The position numbers and the translations under genes are program-made. Positions 1 through 5,809 of a stretch of 7,418 nt of DNA are shown piece by piece. Numbering within the stretch: the first letter of the stretch is position 1; every line of letters begins with the position of its first letter. The notes under the pieces are model-generated. The model searched no databases. It was not told the origin of the DNA and saw only the letters and a list, made by a program, of their open reading frames with translations. Source of the DNA: JAJKIP01 sp040509055 (GTDB taxonomy: Bacteria; Bacteroidota; Bacteroidia; Chitinophagales; Chitinophagaceae); NCBI GenBank assembly GCA_040509055.1, contig JBEVLT010000100.1, positions 1 through 7,418 of the forward strand. The letters run 5' to 3'.

Positions 1-15
1 GACCCCACCCCACCA

Positions 16-396
16 ATGAAACCGACGGTTCTTATTTTCGATGACGACGCAGAGATCCTGCAGATATGCACCATTATCCTGGAAAACAAAGGCTTTCGCG
101 TAGTAGGCGAACACTCCTGCGAAGAGGTGGTGCGCAAAGTGACCAGCAGCGGGGCCGATGTGATCCTGATGGACAACAGCATCCCGATGATGGGCGGCAT
201 CGAAGCCACGCGGCTCATCAAGCAGGATGCGGCTACCCGCGATATACCGGTGATCTTTTTCAGTGCCAACTTCAACGTGGCATCGCTGGGCAAGCAGGCA
301 GGAGCCGACTACTACCTGCCCAAGCCTTTTGACATCAACACCCTCGAAGAAATGGTGGTGCAGGCTACCCGCAGGCTTTCTCCTGCAGCCTCCTAA
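16..396 (+). CDS. Single-domain response regulator (receiver only)
   Basis: This 126-residue protein is a stand-alone CheY-like receiver. It should accept a phosphoryl group from a histidine kinase and act by protein-protein contact or as a phosphate shuttle, since no output domain follows the receiver. Visible landmarks are the acidic pair D9/D10 after the first strand (VLIFDDD), the phospho-acceptor D53 (LMDNSIP), the conserved Ser at 83 (VIFFSAN) and K103 in LPKPF. The length is normal for a receiver and the short tail (RRLSPAAS) adds nothing recognisable. The ATG at 16 follows a C-rich leader without a Shine-Dalgarno sequence, and the true promoter lies outside the window. It is the only plus-strand gene and converges on cheB: its TAA (394-396) overlaps the cheB TAG (393-395 on the other strand). 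Its kinase partner cannot be told from sequence; the neighbouring kinases are the obvious candidates. Confidence 0.93.
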   Translation: MKPTVLIFDDDAEILQICTIILENKGFRVVGEHSCEEVVRKVTSSGADVILMDNSIPMMGGIEATRLIKQDAATRDIPVIFFSANFNVASLGKQAGADYYLPKPFDINTLEEMVVQATRRLSPAAS

Positions 397-977
397 ACAC
401 TGAAGCGCTCGATAAAGCTTTTTAATGCCGGTGTGTCAAGCACGTAATCGGCCTTCTGCCGCAGCAGCGCCTGCTGGGGCATATAAGAGACTTCGGCATC
501 ATCGGGGTGCTGCACCACGGTGATGCCTCCTTTCTGCTTCACATAGGCCAGCCCTTCGGCCCCATCTGAATTAGCGCCCGACAGCAGGATGCACACCAGC
601 GAGGCGCCAAATACATCGGCGGCGGACTGGAACGTGACGTCGATGCTGGGGCGGGAAAAATTGATTTTTTCCGAATAATCGAGCGTAAAGCTTTTATCCT
701 TCTCAAACAAGAGATGATAATCCGGCGGGCAGAGGTACACCCAGCCCGGCTGTGGTATTTCTTTTTCTTCCAGCTCCTTTACGTGCAGCCCGGTCTTGTA
801 GCCGATCAGCTCTTCCAGCAGCAGCTCCATGGTCTGGCTGCGGTGCAGCACGATCACGATGGATAGGGGGTAAGTGTTTTTGATATCCGTGAATAATTTC
901 AGGATCACCTGCAGGCTGCCGGCCGAGCCCCCGATGACGATAAGGCGGGCGGGCGTACTCAACTTGTCTTCCTCCAT
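393..977 (-). CDS. cheB: Stand-alone CheB-type protein-glutamate methylesterase
   Basis: This 194-residue protein matches the catalytic domain of CheB, which hydrolyses glutamyl methyl esters (and in classical CheB deamidates Gln) on chemoreceptors. The catalytic triad can be placed at S18 (IGGSAGS), H45 (IVLHRS) and D138 (LSGANSDGAEGL). The motif SRPSIDVTFQSAA at 108-120 is also typical of the family. The N-terminal receiver domain and linker that normally gate CheB activity are absent, so any phosphorylation control must come in trans, perhaps from one of the free receivers encoded nearby. The start ATG (975-977) lies inside the 3' end of cheR, giving a 19 bp overlap with it. An AAGGA stands 6 nt upstream of the ATG, so translational coupling is likely. 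It is last in the operon, and its stop overlaps the stop of the convergent response regulator. The physiological substrate is unknown; no methyl-accepting chemoreceptor is present here. Confidence 0.92.
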   Translation of the reverse strand: MEEDKLSTPARLIVIGGSAGSLQVILKLFTDIKNTYPLSIVIVLHRSQTMELLLEELIGYKTGLHVKELEEKEIPQPGWVYLCPPDYHLLFEKDKSFTLDYSEKINFSRPSIDVTFQSAADVFGASLVCILLSGANSDGAEGLAYVKQKGGITVVQHPDDAEVSYMPQQALLRQKADYVLDTPALKSFIERFSV

Positions 978-1774
978 ATCTTTTCCTTACCGATCTGCCG
1001 GTAGCCTGCCGCAATCGGCGAGAACCGGATGGACTCCTTGTTGCCCAGGGCCAGGAAACCGAAATGCTCAAGGCTGTTGTCAAACAACTGGAATACGCGA
1101 TCCTGCAGCGGCTTGTCGAAATAGATCATGACGTTGCGGCAAAAAATAAGCTGGAAGGAATTGAACGATGAATCCGTGACCAGGTTGTGCGTGGAAAATA
1201 CCATGCGTTTGCCCAGCTCTTCGTCAAACTTGGCCAGGTTGTAATTGGCCGTGTAGTAGGCAGAGAAATCGTTGCGCCCGCCCGCAGCTATGTAATTGCG
1301 GGAGTAGTGCTGGATATGGTTGATCGCGAAAATACCCTGCCGCGCTTTTTCCAGTGCAGCGGGATTGATATCGGTACCGTAGATCAGCGATTTATGCAAC
1401 AGGTTGGCCTCCCGCAGCAGGATGGCTATGGAATACACTTCTTCCCCGCTGGCGCAGCCGGCATGCCAGATACGGATAAAGGGATAGGTAGCCAGTACAG
1501 GGATCACTTTTTCGATAATGACTTTGTAAAAAGCAGGATCGCGCAGCATTTCCGTTACGTTCACGCTGATCTCTTCTATCGTATGCCCGAAATAATGGCT
1601 GTCGCTGCGGATGCGGTAGCGGAACTCGGCAAAGCTGGGCAGCTTATCATTGATCATGATCCGCTGTATGCGCCGGCGCAGCGAAGCCCTGGAATAACCG
1701 GTAAAGTCATACCCGTACAGCTGCAGCATATCATCCAGCAGCAGGTCCAGTTCTTCGTCGTTCAAGGCGTTCAT
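959..1774 (-). CDS. cheR: CheR-type protein-glutamate O-methyltransferase
   Basis: This protein transfers a methyl group from S-adenosylmethionine to glutamate side chains, opposing CheB. From the upstream GTG it would be 273 residues, and residue numbers here follow that longer form. An N-terminal helical CheR_N segment (about 6-60) leads into SVNVTEMLRDP (72-82), equivalent to the classical NVTeFFRD motif. Next come the SAM-binding loop HAGCASGEE (106-114), the acidic GTDINP (135-140) and the family signature FCRNVMIYF (213-221). All catalytic-domain landmarks look intact and no receiver, TPR or PAS domain is fused. Two starts are possible: a GTG at 1778-1780 directly abutting the TAA of the upstream response regulator, or an ATG at 1772-1774. 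I prefer the ATG (271 residues), because neither has a clear ribosome-binding site and the CheR_N homology begins after both. Translation is probably coupled to the upstream gene. Its target is not encoded as an obvious receptor in this window. Confidence 0.92.
   Translation of the reverse strand: MNALNDEELDLLLDDMLQLYGYDFTGYSRASLRRRIQRIMINDKLPSFAEFRYRIRSDSHYFGHTIEEISVNVTEMLRDPAFYKVIIEKVIPVLATYPFIRIWHAGCASGEEVYSIAILLREANLLHKSLIYGTDINPAALEKARQGIFAINHIQHYSRNYIAAGGRNDFSAYYTANYNLAKFDEELGKRMVFSTHNLVTDSSFNSFQLIFCRNVMIYFDKPLQDRVFQLFDNSLEHFGFLALGNKESIRFSPIAAGYRQIGKEKIWRKTS
978..990 (-). promoter_or_regulatory. Shine-Dalgarno sequence of cheB inside cheR
   Basis: Read on the minus strand, AAGGA (984-988) stands 6 nt before the cheB ATG. 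It is the only convincing purine-rich ribosome-binding site among the six genes. It lies within the last codons of cheR and supports the chosen cheB start. Confidence 0.55.
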
Positions 1775-1780
1775 TTCCAC

Positions 1781-2167
1781 TTAACCGGTTTTTATAAAAC
1801 TAGCCAGCAGCCCCAGCAGGGCATCCACATCAATAGGTTTGGAAATATAATGGTCGGCGCCGGCAGCAAGGCATTTTTCACGGTCGCCGGTCATGGCCTG
1901 CGCTGTCACGGCTACCACCGGCAGGTCTCTGAGCAGCGGATCTTTCCTGATCTCGCGGATCGCCTCGTACCCATCCATATCCGGCATCATCATATCGAGT
2001 AAAACAACAGCGATGCCAGATTCGCTGCGCAGCAGGCCGATGCCTTCGGCCGCGCTCATGGCCGACACTGTCGCCAGTTTTTTGGCTTTCAGCACCGCCG
2101 TCAGGGCGAAGATGTTTTTACTATCGTCGTCGACGATCAGCACTTTGCTTTTCATATTGTCAGGCAT
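1781..2167 (-). CDS. Single-domain response regulator (receiver only)
   Basis: This 128-residue stand-alone receiver has D13/D14 (LIVDDD), phospho-acceptor D58 (VVLLDMMMPDMDG), T88 (VAVTAQAMTGDRE) and K110 (YISKP), so it should be fully phosphorylatable. There is no output domain. It closely resembles the last receiver of the neighbouring hybrid kinase, sharing the AVTA-AMTGDREKC-AGA-YISKP-D-D series, and the likeness extends to the DNA. Duplication of that receiver is the simplest explanation. It begins 11 bp after the hybrid kinase stop and ends immediately before the cheR start region, so it is almost certainly co-transcribed with both. A second in-frame ATG at 2153-2155 (residue 5) sits closer to the first strand and could be the real start. 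It may carry phosphate from the hybrid kinase, or provide in trans the receiver function that this CheB lacks; both roles are inference. Confidence 0.93.
   Translation of the reverse strand: MPDNMKSKVLIVDDDSKNIFALTAVLKAKKLATVSAMSAAEGIGLLRSESGIAVVLLDMMMPDMDGYEAIREIRKDPLLRDLPVVAVTAQAMTGDREKCLAAGADHYISKPIDVDALLGLLASFIKTG
1836..1894. repeat. Copy A of a receiver-coding DNA repeat
   Basis: Plus-strand 1836-1851 (GGTTTGGAAATATAAT) is identical to 2237-2252, and 1871-1894 matches 2272-2295 at 23 of 24 positions, both at an offset of 401 bp in register. This copy codes for the C-terminal part of the free response regulator (T-GDREKC to YISKP). Confidence 0.75.
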
Positions 2168-2178
2168 GGCAGTTGTTT

Positions 2179-5100
2179 TTATACGCTTTCGTACAACCAG
2201 ATACGCAGCAGGGAGACCAGCTGATCGATGTCTACCGGTTTGGAAATATAATCAGAAGCGCCTGCTTTGATGCATTTTTCGCGGTCGCCGGTCATTGCTT
2301 TGGCGGTGACGGCTATCACCGGCAGCTTTCTCCACCTGGGTTCCTGCCTGATACGGGCAATGGCCTCAAACCCGTCCATTTCCGGCATCATGATATCCAT
2401 AAGCACGATATGCGTGTCGGGATTTTTTTCCAGCTGATCCAGCGCTTCCTTGCCATCGATGGCCGAGATCACCTGCATCTTGTGCTTCTCCAGTATTTTG
2501 CTCAGCGAGAAAATGTTGCGCACATCGTCGTCGGCCACCAGCACTTTCTTGTTGTGCAATACCTCAGCCATCGAGCGGGTACCCCGGGCTGCCGCCGGCC
2601 GTTCCGGCTTGTTGTTCTCTTCCACCAGGTGCAGGAACAGCGATACCTCGTCCAGGATACGCTGGTACGAGTGGGCGGTCTTTACCACGATCGAATCAGC
2701 ATATTGCTTGATCTTGAGCTCGTCTGACCGGGAAATGCTTTTGCCGGTAAAGATCAGCACCGGCACATTCTCCAGCCCTGCATTCTTCTTTACCGTATCC
2801 AGCGTTTCATAGGCCTTGATATCGGGTATGCCCATATCCAGTATCACACAGTCCACCTCTTTCTTCTCCAGCGATTCGATGCTGTCCTGGATATTTTCCG
2901 AAATGGTAGAGTTGATATTGTAGGTAGAAAGGAAATACGCCAGGGCGCGTGCATGCTTGGGATTGTCCTCCACGATCAGCACTTTTTTCGAATCGCCCTT
3001 GATGCTTTCGATCCGGCGAAACACATCGTCCATTTTTTCGAAGGCCAGCGGCTTGTATACAAAATCGACGGCGCCCTTGGTCAGGCTTTCCTTTCTCGCT
3101 TCGAACGACGACATGATGTGCACCGGGATATGCTTGGTCTGGCTATCGCCTTTCAGCTCTTCCATCACTTCCCAGCCGCTCTTCACCGGCAGTTGTATAT
3201 CCAGCAGGATGCCGGCCGGGCGAAACTGTTTTGCCAGTTCGATGCCCTGGTCGCCCCGCACAGATACGATGCCTTTGTAACCCTTCCTGCGAGTGAAGCC
3301 GAGCAGCGTGCTGGCAAAGGCCGTATCGTCTTCGATGATCAGGATCACTTTATCATCCGGGCCGATGGTATCCCGGTCATCCGGTACTTCGGCAGGGATC
3401 ACGGCCGGTGTATACATCAGGGGGGGCGGCATCGCTCCAGGCATTTCCTTTTTCTCCTTCACAACAGGCGGCAGTGCAGGCTCCGTGGCAATATCAGCCG
3501 GTGCAAAACTCCTGTCTGCCGGTATGCTCACGGTAAATTCGCTGCCCTGCCCTGCTTCGCTGGTCAGGGAGATATCGCCGCCAAGCAGCTGCGCCAGCTG
3601 CCGGCTGATGGACAGACCCAGCCCTGTGCCGCCGTATTTTCTTCGCGTGGAGCCATCGGCCTGCTGGAAGGCTTCGAAGATCAGCTCCTGCTTGTCCGCA
3701 GGGATGCCGATACCACTGTCTTTGACCGTGAAATTGACAAATCCTTCTTTGGATGCAGGAGAAACGGTCAGGTTGATAAATCCTTTGTTGGTAAACTTCA
3801 GGGCATTGGAAATAAGGTTTTTCAATACCTGGCCCAGCCGCATCTTGTCGGTTTCGATCTGCGGCGGCAGCGCCGGGTCTGTATGGATGTTGAAGTCCAC
3901 ATTTTTTTCCTTTGCGAGCGGGGCAAACAGCGTACTCATTTCGCCGGTAATGTCGCGCAGCGGCACCTGCTCGCAGTCGAGCTCCATTTTGCCTGATTCT
4001 ATTTTCGACAGGTCGAGTATTTCGTCGATCAGCTGCAGCAGCCCGTTGCCGGAGCTCAGGATCACTTTGGAATATTGCACCTGCTCATCGTTCAGGTTCT
4101 GATCGTTGTTTTCAGAAAGCAGCCGGGATAACAGCAGGATGGAGTTGAGCGGCGTACGCAGCTCATGGCTCATATTGGCCAGGAACTCCGACTTGTACCG
4201 GGCATTCTGTGCCAGCTCTTCTGCTTTTTTCTGTACCTCCAGGTTGCGTACCACGATCAGGTGGTTCTTTTCTTCCAGCAGCCGCGATCGCTCTTCCAGT
4301 TCCTGGTTGGTCTCCAGCAGTTCTTCCTGCTGCACCTTCAGCTCTTCTTCAGAAGCCTGCAGCTTGTGTGCCTGGGCTTCCAGCTCCGTATTGAGTCCTT
4401 CCAGCTCGCTGTGCTGCGCCTGCAGCTCTTCGGCCTGCGACTGTGTTTCTTCCAGCAGTTCCTGCATGCGCACCCGGTTGTAGGCCGTGTTGAGTGCGAT
4501 GCCGATATTGTCAGACACGCGGCGGAAAAATTCCTTGTGCAGCGCAGTGACCGGTTCGCGCGAGCCGATCTCGATGGCGCAGGAAATGCGGCCTTCGAAG
4601 CGAACAGGGAATACGTAAATGCTTCGAGGTTTTATCTCCCCGGCCGAAAAGCTGATAAGGAAATCATCCTCTCCGATATCTTCGAGCAGCAGGGGTCGCC
4701 CGTCGAGCACGCACTGCCCTACCAGGCCCTGGCCCAGCGCCAGTGTTTCTTCCTTGTTTCGCGCCAGGGCAAAGCTGCCCTGCAGCAGCAGCTTGTTATT
4801 GTCGGCCACATAGAAAGCGCCTACCGCGCCGCCCGTATAGTTCACCAGGAACGAGGTAATGTTGTTAGCCAGCACCTGCACGGATTGTTCTCCCACCATT
4901 TTTTCGTTCAGCTCGGCCGTACCTTTCTGCAGCCATTGCCTGTTGGATAATTCAGTGAAGGACCGCTCCAGCGCTCCGGCCATTTTGTTGAGCGAACCGG
5001 ACAGGCTGCCGAGATCGTCGTTCTCCGCGTCGCTGGCCCGGGTAGCATAATCGCCCTCGGAAATGCGGGCCGCAATCTTTTCAATGGCCGTGATGCGGGC

Positions 5101-5769
5101 TGCAATCTGGCGGTCCTTTTCTGAAAGTTCGCTGGCCAGCCGGTTGATCTGTTTAAAGTTATTGGATACCCGGCGATAGAAGTACAGCGTGAGGAAGATG
5201 GCCAGCAGCGCCGCGATGATGATCAGGATGGGCGTTATCCGGGCAAACCGTTCCGCCTGGGTGGTACGGCTGGTCAGGAGTTTTTCTTCGCTCTCTTTCA
5301 TTTTATCCACGAGCACCCTGCATTGGTCCATCAGCATCCGGCCTTTTTGCAGGTTTTCAGGATCAGGCGCCTTACCGGCCTGTGCATTATCGATAGAAAC
5401 CTTCAGGTAATGAAACCGCTGCAGGACCAGCTCTTTCAGCACCACAATATTTTTTTGCTGTTCGGGATTATCGGCAGTAAGGGCCTTTACCTCGCCAAGC
5501 GTACTCATCACTTTGTCGTATGTCCCGTTGTAAGGCGCCAGGTAGCTCACATCGTGTACCAGCAGGAAGCCGCGCTGGCCGGTTTCTGCATCTTTGGTAA
5601 AGGAGATCACTTCTTCCAGCTTCTGCAACACCACATGCGTATGGTTGACCCAGCCCGCGCTCCGGATCATCTGGCGGATGCTCAGGAACGAGGCAATGGA
5701 GCTGGCCAGCAACAGGAAGAGCGACAGGCCAAAACCAACCTGCAGGTTCTTTGTATGTTTTGCTTGCAT
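2179..5769 (-). CDS. Membrane hybrid histidine kinase CHASE3-HAMP-GAF-HisKA-HATPase-REC-REC-REC
   Basis: This 1196-residue sensor kinase has a transmembrane helix at about 11-31, an extracytoplasmic CHASE3-like domain (about 35-172, with DAETGQRGFLL at 60-70) and a second transmembrane helix at about 178-198. HAMP follows (about 226-272, RISEGDY and NDDLGSLSGSLN), then GAF (about 285-430) and a long Glu/Gln/Leu-rich coiled coil (about 432-525). HisKA carries the phospho-accepting H535 (SHELRTP). The ATPase domain has its N box at N651/N655, G1 DSGIGIP at 684-690 and G2 GGTGLGL at 713-719. A Pro-rich linker (about 753-800) precedes three receivers: REC1 (E813/D814, D857, S887, K906), REC2 (E934/D935, D978, T1008, K1030) and REC3 (D1080/D1081, D1125, T1155, K1177). 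REC2 has K-T where K-P is usual. No Hpt domain follows. The CHASE3 ligand is unknown. The start ATG follows a repeat-filled 37 bp gap without a Shine-Dalgarno sequence, and the next gene begins 11 bp after the stop. Confidence 0.95.
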   Translation of the reverse strand: MQAKHTKNLQVGFGLSLFLLLASSIASFLSIRQMIRSAGWVNHTHVVLQKLEEVISFTKDAETGQRGFLLVHDVSYLAPYNGTYDKVMSTLGEVKALTADNPEQQKNIVVLKELVLQRFHYLKVSIDNAQAGKAPDPENLQKGRMLMDQCRVLVDKMKESEEKLLTSRTTQAERFARITPILIIIAALLAIFLTLYFYRRVSNNFKQINRLASELSEKDRQIAARITAIEKIAARISEGDYATRASDAENDDLGSLSGSLNKMAGALERSFTELSNRQWLQKGTAELNEKMVGEQSVQVLANNITSFLVNYTGGAVGAFYVADNNKLLLQGSFALARNKEETLALGQGLVGQCVLDGRPLLLEDIGEDDFLISFSAGEIKPRSIYVFPVRFEGRISCAIEIGSREPVTALHKEFFRRVSDNIGIALNTAYNRVRMQELLEETQSQAEELQAQHSELEGLNTELEAQAHKLQASEEELKVQQEELLETNQELEERSRLLEEKNHLIVVRNLEVQKKAEELAQNARYKSEFLANMSHELRTPLNSILLLSRLLSENNDQNLNDEQVQYSKVILSSGNGLLQLIDEILDLSKIESGKMELDCEQVPLRDITGEMSTLFAPLAKEKNVDFNIHTDPALPPQIETDKMRLGQVLKNLISNALKFTNKGFINLTVSPASKEGFVNFTVKDSGIGIPADKQELIFEAFQQADGSTRRKYGGTGLGLSISRQLAQLLGGDISLTSEAGQGSEFTVSIPADRSFAPADIATEPALPPVVKEKKEMPGAMPPPLMYTPAVIPAEVPDDRDTIGPDDKVILIIEDDTAFASTLLGFTRRKGYKGIVSVRGDQGIELAKQFRPAGILLDIQLPVKSGWEVMEELKGDSQTKHIPVHIMSSFEARKESLTKGAVDFVYKPLAFEKMDDVFRRIESIKGDSKKVLIVEDNPKHARALAYFLSTYNINSTISENIQDSIESLEKKEVDCVILDMGIPDIKAYETLDTVKKNAGLENVPVLIFTGKSISRSDELKIKQYADSIVVKTAHSYQRILDEVSLFLHLVEENNKPERPAAARGTRSMAEVLHNKKVLVADDDVRNIFSLSKILEKHKMQVISAIDGKEALDQLEKNPDTHIVLMDIMMPEMDGFEAIARIRQEPRWRKLPVIAVTAKAMTGDREKCIKAGASDYISKPVDIDQLVSLLRIWLYESV
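2237..2295. repeat. Copy B of a receiver-coding DNA repeat
   Basis: This is the partner of the repeat at 1836-1894 and codes for the same part of REC3 in the hybrid kinase. Nucleotide identity in blocks, together with shared residues, points to duplication of the terminal receiver or to gene conversion between the two copies. Confidence 0.75.
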
Positions 5770-5809
5770 GAAAAAATGGGGTTATGGGGTTATGGGGGAG
5801 TTGGGGTTA
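5770..5809 (-). repeat. 8-bp tandem repeat between the two kinase genes
   Basis: On the plus strand the unit TGGGGTTA occurs exactly at 5777-5784, 5785-5792 and 5802-5809, with a degenerate copy (TGGGGGAG) at 5793-5800. On the coding strand the unit is TAACCCCA, and the last plus-strand copy supplies the TAA stop of the REC-PAS kinase. An A6 run (T6 on the coding strand) follows at 5771-5776, just before the hybrid kinase start. The repeat fills essentially the whole intergenic gap. No function is evident; strand slippage could change the spacing between the two genes. Confidence 0.8.

Noticed and set aside
397..427. AAGC...GCTTTTT as a terminator for the plus-strand response regulator
   Set aside because: The stem is only 4 bp around a 10-base loop and lies within cheB codons; too weak to call.
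1187..2002. Plus-strand open frame of 271 codons opposite cheR and the response regulator
   Set aside because: It spans two well-supported minus-strand genes and its residues mirror receiver/CheR codons; no independent coding signal.
2953..3996. Plus-strand open frame of 347 codons opposite the hybrid kinase receivers and ATPase domain
   Set aside because: Antisense shadow of a gene with unambiguous domains; no plausible ribosome-binding site or homology seen.
4195..4480. Repetitive Glu/Gln/Leu coding stretch as a low-complexity insertion or assembly error
   Set aside because: It is in frame, sits where signalling helices usually lie between GAF and HisKA, and its codons are not exact tandem repeats.
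5777..5809. TGGGGTTA repeats as telomere-like or CRISPR-like sequence
   Set aside because: Only three exact 8-bp units without spacers in a bacterial intergenic gap; a simple tandem repeat explains it.
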